A stretch of 64,000 nt of DNA from Tilletia caries (taxonomy: Eukaryota > Basidiomycota > Exobasidiomycetes > Tilletiales > Tilletiaceae). The stretch spans positions 1,178,001 through 1,242,000 of the forward strand of contig JALUTQ010000004.1 of the NCBI GenBank assembly GCA_032718865.1, written 5' to 3'. A program made the translations under genes and the position numbers. Below are positions 54,336 through 63,096 of this stretch, piece after piece; within the stretch, counting starts at the first letter, position 1, and every line of letters begins with the position of its first letter. Below the pieces are notes generated by a model, which was not told the origin of the DNA, did not search any database, and saw only the letters and a list, made by a program, of their open reading frames with translations.

Positions 54336-55050
54336 TGGGCGCGAGGGATAGACTGCGAGACAAGGAAAGGAAGACTGTCTTGAGGGGAAAAGAGACACAA
54401 GGAAGGAGATGTCAGGGAGAAGTTACGGAGAGTGAAGGAGGCTTCTCGCGAGATGATTTCCGTTCGTCTGTTCTTATACATCGCATAGAAGCTGTAGCCT
54501 GCACCGTAGAGCAGAGTGCAGAAGCAGCCCGGCGAACATCGGCGCGGATGATGTTCTGCGCCGTGCCGTACCTCAGTAGTCACTCGAGGAGATGGCTGCA
54601 CGAGGAGGATCAGAGTGTGCCGGCTGCCGGCCGCGAACCAGAGAGGGAGCCTGCACTTCATGAAGGACCTCAACGTGGCACTGTCTCATGGCTCTCCGCT
54701 CTCGGCCGAAAGCACTGTACTACCGCTGCACGTGACGAACGGAGCGCCCCGGACTCCGGGGGTCTATCCGGGAAACTGACGCAGGTCGCTCTCGCGCTCC
54801 GTGCTCCGTCAGAAAATTGGGCTCACAAGATTCAGCGCTCCGTACTCCTGCAAAATTTGGCTCAGCGGAGCAGGTTCACTCCGCGCTCCGGTAAGAAAAA
54901 TTGACGGTGCTCCGTACTCCGCCACACGGCGATCCCAGCTAAATTTCTCAAAAACTTCACTCCGTACTCCCGGCTCCCCCGGAGTGCGGTCCCGGATAAC
55001 CGGGGCGCTCCGGCAAAGCCGCTCCGGGGCTTACTCCGGGCTCATCCTTA
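54336..55050. promoter_or_regulatory. hAT-B right subterminal region and transposase promoter side
   Basis: 54336-54720 should contain the transposase promoter; no clear TATA box seen. 54730-55050 has repeated CTCCGTACTCC, CTCCGTGCTCC and CCGGAG motifs in both orientations, likely transposase-binding sites, ending in the terminal inverted repeat. Confidence 0.5.
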
Positions 55051-55437
55051 CTGTATCATTTCTTTCCAAGGGTTTACTGCCCCAAAAAAGCTGAAATACA
55101 CAGTATTTCGACCTGATTCGGCCGAGAAATCCCTCAAAAACCGGTCACGTGACTCAGTTTTGGCCATCACGTGACCCACTTTGCCATCCCCGGAGTCCGT
55201 CGGACTCCGGGGTCTGCTCCGTACTCCGGGGCTTTTTTGACAATGCAAGCAAACTCACTCCGTGCTCCGGGGCGTTGCAGCCATACCTTCGCGGAGTAGC
55301 TCCGCAAATCTAAAGCTAGTAAAAAACGCTCAAATCTCGCTCCGTGCTCCGTACCCGTGCAGAGCGTCCCCCGGAGTCCGCGGAGCTCCGGGGAATGCTA
55401 CTCCGGAGCCTACTCCGGGAAGATCCTTAGAAGCTAT

Positions 55438-55655
55438 TCGTCTATACGTACATGAAGCTGAGAACACGTCAAAGAAAATTGCGCTGAATTCACACTCCAC
55501 GTGGCATAGTCGTTTGGAATCTCATGGAAAATGATCAGTCCTGTTCTGAAGGTGCGGTCTGAAGGGGCTCTCTGTGAGGGTATTCAGTTCAAGGCGCTCA
55601 GGCAAGTTTTCTGCAGAAGCCGCCCTGAACGCGTCAGGGTTGAGCTGAATACCCC
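55438..55655. mobile_element. Harbinger-2 right terminus (copy 2)
   Basis: The last 30 bp (55626-55655) are the inverted complement of the Harbinger-2 left end at 10056 with one mismatch (GGGGTATTCAGCTCAACCCT...). A second, inverted, imperfect copy of the end motif lies at 55578. Together with 36543-39350 this gives copy 2 a right end but no left end. It directly abuts the right arm of the inverted repeat at TTA. Confidence 0.75.
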
Positions 55656-57479
55656 TTATTACCCCTTATGAAAACAAAACTAAATACCCCTTAACACGGA
55701 GTACGGACACCCAGGCGAAGTTTGAGAAGATTTTAAGGAGATTTGAAGAATTTTATTCGAGGGATGTTGCAACATTTTTTCTCGGCCGTAAAAATCTAAG
55801 GGGCAGATATAACCCCATACTAAAGTCTGGGGAACCAGCAATTTTACCGCCTAACTTTTTTTTACGGGTTCTTGCGGCAGATGTTGAGTAGAAAACACTA
55901 ATATTATATAATAATCTCAAGCGATTGGGCTTCAGAAAATTTGGGCGCTATGCCCGAGCGGTCTAAGGGGACTGACTAGAATATTCTAATTCCTACTCGG
56001 GATGTCATCAGTTAGGCTTTGCCTGCGCAGGTTCAAATCCTGCTGGCGTCGAATTACTTTTTGCTTTTGCGTGCAATCACTTTATCTTCCCTCACTCTGC
56101 GCGCTGCATCTTCCCTCCCTCTCTCGTGTCCCCTTTCGATCATGTTCTACCTTCCCTCATAGTTCCATCCGCACCGTTTACTTCTTGACTACAATGACTT
56201 CGTATCCAATCGCCTTGGCAGAAGAATTATCAATTTCAGTTGTTTGAAGTGAGCGCGACCTCAGCTCGCGAACCCGATGCCCTCAACACGGTTCCGCACA
56301 TTCGCTCGATGCCCTCGGTTCTTCAGGTGGATCTCAAAATTGTCCAGACTTTGGTTCGGTCCCAGTGTGTACAGCTGGTGGATCCGAAAAGGAAAGAAAG
56401 GTAGGTCAGTATCACTCAACGCGAAGCAACCAGGAAGGACATTGCGGAAACTCACACGACCCGGACAGTCCAAACATCGAATGCGCCATTCTGGCTCTGG
56501 CGCTACGGGCGTCCCCGGTGGTCTCGTCCGCAGCTGGATCTCAAACTTGTCGTCAGGATATTGCCCGCGTTTGCCCTCGAGTGCATTCGTTATCCACACA
56601 GGCATCCGAGCAAGCGTCCCAGGCGAAAGGGCCCGACCGGATGGAATCGGCGGAGTCGGTGGGACAGGGCCGACATCTGCTGCTGCCGCGATGCTAGGAG
56701 TGGTAGGAACAGGAGCGGTCGACGTCGGGCCTGCCGGACCCTCCGAAGCTGAAGGTGGTGGGACTGCAGCAGAAGACGACTCTGGAAGCGTGCCGTCGAC
56801 TTGCCCGGCAGCGTCGACATCCGACCCGAGGGAGACATGACCCTGCTCGGCGAGCCGGCACGCAGGCTACCACTGTCCTCCACGCTGAGCAAGGTGCGCT
56901 TCGTCGGAGAATTCGTCCGACTGTCCATATCCGACTCCTCCGATTCCGAGTCGTCGAGAGAGCCAATCTCCTGAAACGGCAGGCCATCGAGCGAGTTCTT
57001 CGTCGACTTCGATCCGCCGTTCGACAGTGCTCCCCCTGGATCACCGGAGCCCTCGTTCATGGCTCCCCTGCCGATCCCATGGAGGGCCATCTGGGCCTTC
57101 TTCTCAGCGTCCGCTGCCGCACGGGCGCGTTGCTCCTGGATGTGATAATGAGTGTCGCGGGTGTACTCGACTTCGGGAACTCGTCGGAATCGGTGGAAGT
57201 ACTTGCCGCAATTCGAACACAGGCTCTTGTCTCCTAGCGGTCCCTTCCGTCGTCCAGGTCCGAGCGAGCCAGGAATTCCACAGTTCGAGCAGTGCCATAA
57301 GCCGTCAATCAGATTCGGCTGGAGATGGGCATATTCAGGCGGCCGAACAGGAACTTGCTTCGGACGGCCCGAGCCAGACCTCTTGTCGGCGTTTTCCGCA
57401 GAAGGCTTGGAAAGGGGCGGAGACTTCGGAGGAGCTGACGGAGTAAAATGAGGCGCGTCGGCCTCCTGTCTCCGTCCCA
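55656..57479. repeat. Right arm of the large inverted repeat (partner 1-1827)
   Basis: See the left arm. The inner boundary coincides with the Harbinger-2 terminus; the outer limit is unknown because the partner is truncated by the window. Confidence 0.9.
55944..56051 (+). tRNA. tRNA-Ser (anticodon AGA) with intron, right-arm copy
   Basis: Type II tRNA: D arm TGCCCGAGCGGTCTAAGGG, anticodon arm ACTGA-CTAGAA-(intron ~25 nt)-TCAGT, variable arm AGGCTTTGCCT, T arm GCAGGTTCAAATCCTGC, discriminator G. A T-run follows at about 56056-56060 (pol III terminator). Identical to 1430-1537 in reverse. Confidence 0.88.
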
Positions 57480-60385
57480 ACCCACCAGGATACGACTGAT
57501 GAACGGTGTCCGGGTTGACCGCGCGAACCCGTTTCTGGTTCAGCTTGACATTGAGCTCGCCAGGAGCCGGTGTCGCGCCGGCCGAGTCGGCGTTGATTCC
57601 AGAGACAAACGACTGCGAGGCGGCGATAGCAGCCGCACGGCGCGTCGACAAGCCAGAGAAGGTACTGTGGCCCAGGGCAGGCGCAACAGCTTCCCGACTG
57701 GCAGCCGCGGCCGTGGTAGCAATGAGACCGTACACGAGCGGTGACCGTTGAGTCTTGTTCGGTTCGCGATCCGGCAGCTGGACACCACGCCGACCTTTCG
57801 TCTGTCGCCGTTTTCTCCGGGCATCGCGCTCTCGTTCCTTGGTGAGCTTGTCGATCTCGACCTCGCTGAGCTGCAGCAGCTTGGGCGTGTACGAGTCCAC
57901 CTGGTTCTCGGTGCGTTCGCAGGTGTCGATGGGTGGAAGAAAGGAAGCGCGCAGTTCCTCGTCCGCAACGGGTGCGCCGTTGAAGGGGTGGCCAATGATC
58001 GACAGCGATTTGAGGAAGACGGCGATCTGTTCCCGGATCTGATGTGCAATCGCAGTCTTGAACTCTCCACTCAGGCCAAGATCGGCAGTGATCGCCTCTG
58101 CGAACTGCTCCGGAGAGCTGGTCACATCTCCAAGATCCCACTCGAACTGGTCGATCAGGTTCATGTTCCCGACCGTGATATCCAACTAACGTAGGACATT
58201 GAAAGGAAGGAGTCAGCGAACATGCAATCCCACACAGCTGGAAACAGCTCAAAACTCACCTTGATCAGGGTCCGTAGCTCCTCAAAAGGCGAAGCAGCTG
58301 GCACCGGCACCTCCTGCACCGCTGTGGCCACATCTTCCAGCATCTTGCGATCCACATCCCTCGCCTCTTCTTTGGTTTCCCAATCACCAACTTCAGTCGA
58401 CTCCGACTGCTCATCAGCGGACAGTCGCCGTCTCCGCCACGCCGGCCCTTCGTCCTTATCCTGATCCACTTCTCGGAGGCTCCGAGACCGCTTCCGCTGC
58501 CCTACGACACCTTCACCGTCCTCCTCCTCCTCATACGCCTCCTTCTTCGTCTTCCGTCTCCAAGCGGACCACCACGCCCCGTCCTCGTCTTCCTCCTTCA
58601 GCCTGCCCTGGCCCTTCGGTTCCGACTTAACACAGACCTCCGCCTTGGAACGAGCCCGACGGCCTTCGCTCTCCCCGATCTCCACTAGCTGCGCGTGCAT
58701 GGAGTCCGAGATCAGGTTGACGAACGTCTCGGGCGGCAGACCGTAATCTTCGCACAGGTTCGCGGCAAACGCTTGAACAGAGAGCTGTCGGTCGTTCGCA
58801 TTCCACGTGAACGTCTCCCGGAGCTTGTACTGCTCATAGTCGATCTCGAGTCGGATAGGCACGAGCCACTCGTCCTCAGAGGCAACGCGCTCTAGTTCCG
58901 TCTTGGACAGGTTGATCGTCGGTCGCGGACCCCTCGTGCCCTTCGACATCTCGAGCTCCCGCTGGCGGGGGAACACCACTCTGAACGGCTCGAAGCGGAT
59001 CTCGGACGCGTCCTGCTCTGGATTGAGTAGCCTTCTCGCCTTCTCCATCTCGATCTCCGGGTCGCCGCGCTCCCACCACTGCAACTTCGGCCCGAGTCGC
59101 CTGGGCTTGGAATCCGCCTCACCAGGTACCGACAGTCCAAGCAAGTCATCCATTAGCTTCCCCAGTTCCGCCTTCGTCCACTCCTGTTGCTGCGCGAAGC
59201 GCTCCTGGTACTCATGGTCAATCCTCATGACACGTTCCATCTCCTTGATATCTTCATCCATAAGAGGTTGGTAGTACGCCGATTCGGGGAGTCCGAGTTG
59301 TCCCGGTTGCGGAAGCGGGCCATTCGCGTCTTGTAGCCCGTGATCTGCGTTCCGAGGTTCGACACCGCCGGCAAGGACCCGCCATAAACCGGAGGGACAG
59401 TCGCGGCAGGAATGGGCGGAGGAGTAGGCTGCACGGCCACTTGTTGCTGCGGATTCGGAACGCAGACGGCATCTGCGCCAGCTGACCACCTTGACCATCG
59501 GCTCCCTGTACAGGCGGTCGAGGGATCATGTCAGGGCCTCCAAGGTTCAGCTCACCTGCTGAGACAGGCCCCATCGCGCCTTGTGCATCCCCCATCGCGC
59601 CGTTTGACATGGACATCCCATGGGAGCCTGCATATGGATGCCCTCCTGGGCCGCCGGGCACGCCTTGGTCGACAGGAGCACGCATCCCGAGAGGCAAAGC
59701 AGTCGCAGGGTTCACCTGAGACGCCATCGAAGGCCCAGCGCCGGGGAGGCCCGACATCGGAGGCATCGCAGGCTGGATCATCGGAGTCCCCGTCTCCGTA
59801 CCCGTGGCCGAGCTCCCAGGTCGATGTTGCTGTGGCGTCCCAGGTTGTCGGGGCGTCTGAGACACATCGCCAGAGAGATGGACAGACTGCTGCGAAGACA
59901 TCGACATGTCTGCATTTCCGATATTCGTCATTTGCCCCTGCCCTGGAACTTGGCCGGGAGGTCCCTGTTGCGAGGCCGGCCGTGCTATCGACCGAATATG
60001 TTGCTCCTGTGCCTGCGGTAGTTGAGCCTGTGGTTGGCCCTGGTACCCAGACTGTTGTACCTGACCCATCGGTTGTTGTATCGGAGGAGCTGGCGGTACC
60101 TGAGGTAGAACACCCAGAGCTCTCGCCTCCTCGATCCTCACAATTTTTCCCAAGACCTGCGGACCACCCAGCATCCTGTGCCCCGTAATTTGCGGCACAG
60201 CCGCGTTGACCGAAGGTAATCTGAGATCTGTGTATAAGAGGGAGATTCAAGGTTGGGCGTGAGATGGTGGTTTGTGACATGTTCGTGAGGAAAAATGCAG
60301 ACTTCTCACACTGATTCTTTGAGGACCCCAGCAGCTCCGCGTGAGATCGGCAATCTGTGAGAAGAGGGGCTACTAGGGCACCCAT
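56261..60385 (-). CDS. SNF5/SMARCB1-family remodelling subunit with GATA finger, three apparent frameshifts
   Basis: Candidate exon 1 60385-60310 and intron 60309-60228 lead to LRLPSVNAAVPQITGHRMLGG (60227), then a Gln/Pro/Gly-rich N terminus. A linker QQQVAVQPTPPP...GTQITGYKTRMAR, then LPQPGQLGLPESAYYQPLMDEDIKEMERVM, each need a 1-base shift (near 59455 and 59318). SNF5 repeat 1: EDEWLVPIRLEIDYEQYKLRETFTWN. After an intron (about 58258-58190), repeat 2: LDITVGNMNLIDQFEWDLGD...EQFAEAITADLGL. Then a basic region, GATA finger (CSNCG...CSNCG, about 57290-57190), third shift near 56802, CLDCPGR, 81-bp intron and NFEIHLKNRGHR end. Known role: SWI/SNF or RSC core subunit. The left-arm copy lacks the third shift. 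Either real pseudogenisation or consensus error; such genes are usually essential. Confidence 0.85.
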
Positions 60386-61161
60386 GAATTTTACCCCCAG
60401 GTTTTACCCACTCGGGGGTAAAATTGCCCATGCGCCTTTTTAACCTCCACTTTTACCCATCCTTACCCACGCAGGGTGCCCAAATTTACCCAACTCATTT
60501 TACCCCTCGGGGTAAAATGGCTCAGGAAATGGGTAAAAGTGCTGAATTGAGATGTGGACTCTGACTTTTTACCCACAAGTCTTTACCCCTTGTGGGTAAG
60601 TCTTGGGGTAAAAAAAATATTTCCTCACTCCCATGCCCTCGAAATTTTACCCATTCAAGTTTTACCCAGTGACTACTTTTAAAATCGAAGTTATGGTCCC
60701 CACGATTGCCTCCCTTCTCGTCTCGGCCTAGAAATCGTTCACCCTGCGGCTCCTCGTCGAGATGGGAGGGCTCGAGCTCATCGTCGGGGATACCGGAAAT
60801 ATACCGCGGCCCTGCGAGTGCTGGCTCGGAGAAGCGGAAGTGGTCAGAGGGGTCTCATATAGGGAAGACCCCCAAGCACGTGGTCGAGACTCGGGGTCTC
60901 TCCGTCTCAAGGGGTAAAGCGCTTGTGGGTAAAACCCGCTCTTCAGTGGGTAAAAGTGAGGATTTGCAAGTGAGATGAACAATTTTACCCCTTCCGGCAC
61001 CATTTTTACCCACGTGGGGTAAAAAGTTCCAGGGTAAAATTTGGGGGTCTGCATGGATAACGGTGGGTAAAAATGGAAGCTTAGAGGCCGCCTATTCAGT
61101 TTTACCCACTTTTTACCCCCGCGTGGGTAAAGTGGCATGGGTAAAATTCGGGACTCTCGGG
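60378..61161. mobile_element. 784-bp MITE of TTTTACCC / GGGTAAAA palindromes at the SNF5 5' end
   Basis: Flanked by CTACTAGG (60370-60377 and 61162-61169), extendable to 11 bp GGGCTACTAGG. Imperfect inverted ends share GAATTTTACCC. Around thirty TTTACCC/GGGTAAA units occur, often as TTTTACCC-n-GGGTAAAA hairpins. Non-coding. It sits between the divergent SNF5 and Myb-like genes; the farthest-upstream in-frame ATG of SNF5 (60385) lies within it. Confidence 0.8.
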
Positions 61162-61324
61162 CTACTAGGCAGAGAGAAAAGATCCATCAGCATTCAGCAA
61201 GTAAACATCCATCACCTCCTCATCCTCTACACTCGCTCTGCCAACACCGCCCGTACTGCTTTCTGCCGTGACCCGCACCCGTCTGGCATCCGTGATCCGA
61301 CCTCCCCGCGCGCACAACGCAGCA

Positions 61325-63031
61325 ATGGTGGGGCGACGTGGAAGAAGTGCGGCAAATGAAGTTGACCCTTCCCTCCCTCCTCCCAACCTTCTAAACCCCC
61401 CCTCTTCGTCGTCTTCTTCTTCTGCCAACAACAGCAGCGTGCAAAAGCAGGTGCTGCGCACACTGGCTTCGACTCCGCTGGCTACCCCTCCAACGCACCC
61501 TGGCCGCCGCATCGCCATCAAGCTGTCTCGACCTCAGAAGCAAGTGGGATCACCGGCACCGTCTGCGACACCAGCTCCTACCGACTCCCCCGCTCCCCAC
61601 CTGCGTCTTCCTCCGCCTCCACCATTCGACTATCGAAACACCACGTCGCACTCACCGGAAGGAGACGATACCAGCTTGCAGAGTGCTGCTGGAACCTGGC
61701 CCGATGGTTATGGAGCAGCTGCTGTGCAAGAAGGTGATGACTGGTCAGCAATCGATCCCGGACTGCGCTCGCAGTCCACGAATCCAGAACGCACCAGCGG
61801 AACGTCTGCAGAGTCGATGGTCGGGATGGAGGATGGAGATGAGGTGGTGGAAGACGATGGCTTGAGTGACTATGAGAGAAAGCAGGTAAGTCAGTGATCG
61901 AGCTCGGTGCACAGCACTGTGCAGTGACTGATCACCGATACAGACGAGTGACCACTGACCTTCGTCCTTCCTACACCTCTTCGTTGCTTCTCTTGCGATG
62001 TGGTCTCTGCTTGCCTTTCAGCGACAAGGAGATGCTGTGGATCCTGCGTCGACGAAAGGAGGATCCGGGATAGCAGCGATGAACGTTGCCGATGGCGACG
62101 ATCCCTCTCCGACTGCGGCTTTGGCTGTGAAGCAAAAGAAGGGGAACGGCAGGCACCAATGGACGAAGGCAGAGCGGGAACAGCTTCTCGAATTCATGAA
62201 GCGTTCTCCGAAACTGCAGCAGGCACTACTTCCCGGACGCAGCGATACCGACGGTGGCCATACGATCAATCACAACTCAATTCTTCGTGATTGCGCGGCT
62301 ACGATAGACATCCCCGAGGAGAAGCCTCTCGAGCCCATACAAGTCAGACGGCAGATCGAGGCAATGGACGCGAAGTACGAGATTGCTCTCGCACTACTCT
62401 CTGAGACGCGACGCAGAAAGACTGCTTCGGAAGTTCCGGAACACGGATTCTTGCGGCAGGAGCGCGCAGGGGCAATCAGCAAGTGCTGGTACTTTGAGGA
62501 TTGGCATGAGATGCGCCGGGACAGAAGATCATCAGCACCAAGCCGGGTCAGGGTAGGGGGAGGAGAGGGATCGGTAGCAGTTACCAAAGCAGGGATCAGG
62601 GACGCGGAGGATGATGAATTCAGCGAGGATAACGAAGATGTCGGCAAAGGCAAACGCAAGGAGACTTCGACCTCAGGCGCAGAAGACTCGGACGTCCGCA
62701 CGGCCAAGAAAGCAAAGACGGAAAAGAGCTCGACCTCGGCACCAAAACGATCTGCAGCCGGTCTCAGCAAACGCAGTCACGCCAGCTCTACAGCTGTAGA
62801 CGACCTTGCCGCCAGTATGAAGGACTCAATGCAGGAACGAGAGGCACGGGCATCAGCAAGAGAAGAGAAGAAGCACAACGCGAGGAGGAACGGAACAGGC
62901 TCGAGAAGGAACGCATCGACATAGCCCGCATGGACGCCGAGACTCGGAGGATTGAGGCGGAGACTGCTCGAGATGCCCAAAGACAACAGAACGATCTGAT
63001 GAGAGCAATGCTGGCCAAATTCAACTCCTGA
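61325..63031 (+). CDS. Myb/SANT-like DNA-binding protein, probable Harbinger-3 ORF2
   Basis: Exon 1 61325-61885 (Ser/Pro-rich, acidic end DGDEVVEDDGLSDYERKQ), intron GTAAGT...TTTCAG 61886-62021, exon 2 from 62022. A Myb-like trihelix block starts at HQWTKAEREQLLEFMKRSPKLQQALL and runs through QVRRQIEAMDAKYEIAL to WYFEDWHEM. A basic, Ser/Lys-rich linker follows. In the AGAGAAGAGAAGAAG run near 62870 the frame shifts. The nominal frame stops at 62924, but the adjacent frame gives a good coiled coil (EEERNRLEKERIDIARMDAETRRIEAE...LMRAMLAKFNS) to TGA at 63031. Tail to tail with the transposase, 65 bp apart. Inference: DNA-binding partner of that transposase. Confidence 0.65.
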
Positions 63032-63096
63032 TTCTGGATGTAGTTGGCACGATGGAATATGATTTTATTTTGATTATGAAGATCCTGATGACCTGA

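Larger units (their letters stand above)
39676..55050. mobile_element. hAT-B, 15.4-kb hAT transposon with catalase remnant and nested insertions
   Basis: Perfect 17-bp terminal inverted repeats TAAGGATGAGCCCGGAG (39676 rightward, 55050 leftward). The 8-bp duplications differ by one base: CTATATCA (39668-39675) and CTGTATCA (55051-55058). Both subterminal regions (39676-40000 and 54730-55050) are packed with CTCCGTACTCC-type motifs. Contents in order: leader-like region, catalase pseudogene with a Crypton in an intron, a family MITE (48391-49188), and a hAT transposase gene (minus) interrupted by another MITE. Without the visible insertions it would be about 9 kb. Confidence 0.8.
39351..55429. 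mobile_element. MITE-A (about 0.7 kb) split by hAT-B, inside Harbinger-2 copy 2
   Basis: The left end at 39351 and right end at 55429 share a perfect 20-bp terminal inverted repeat, TAAGGATCTTCCCGGAGTAG. Both are bordered by the 8-bp duplication GAAGCTAT (39343-39350 and 55430-55437). Own sequence is 39351-39675 plus 55059-55429; everything between belongs to the later hAT-B insertion. GC-rich with CTCCGTGCTCC/CTCCGTACTCC repeats; non-coding. Sequence before 39343 and after 55437 is Harbinger-2, so MITE-A landed in Harbinger-2. Confidence 0.85.

Noticed and set aside
39676..55050. The long TIR-bounded span as two unrelated solo ends brought together by chance
   Set aside because: Two independent end pairs (20-bp and 17-bp TIR, 8/8 and 7/8 duplications) are nested in the correct order and a hAT transposase lies between them, which chance would not give.
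60378..61161. TTTACCC/GGGTAAA units as interstitial telomere repeats
   Set aside because: The usual fungal telomere unit is TTAGGG (CCCTAA); these read GGGTAAAA/TTTTACCC, are not tandem, alternate strands and are bounded by a target duplication.
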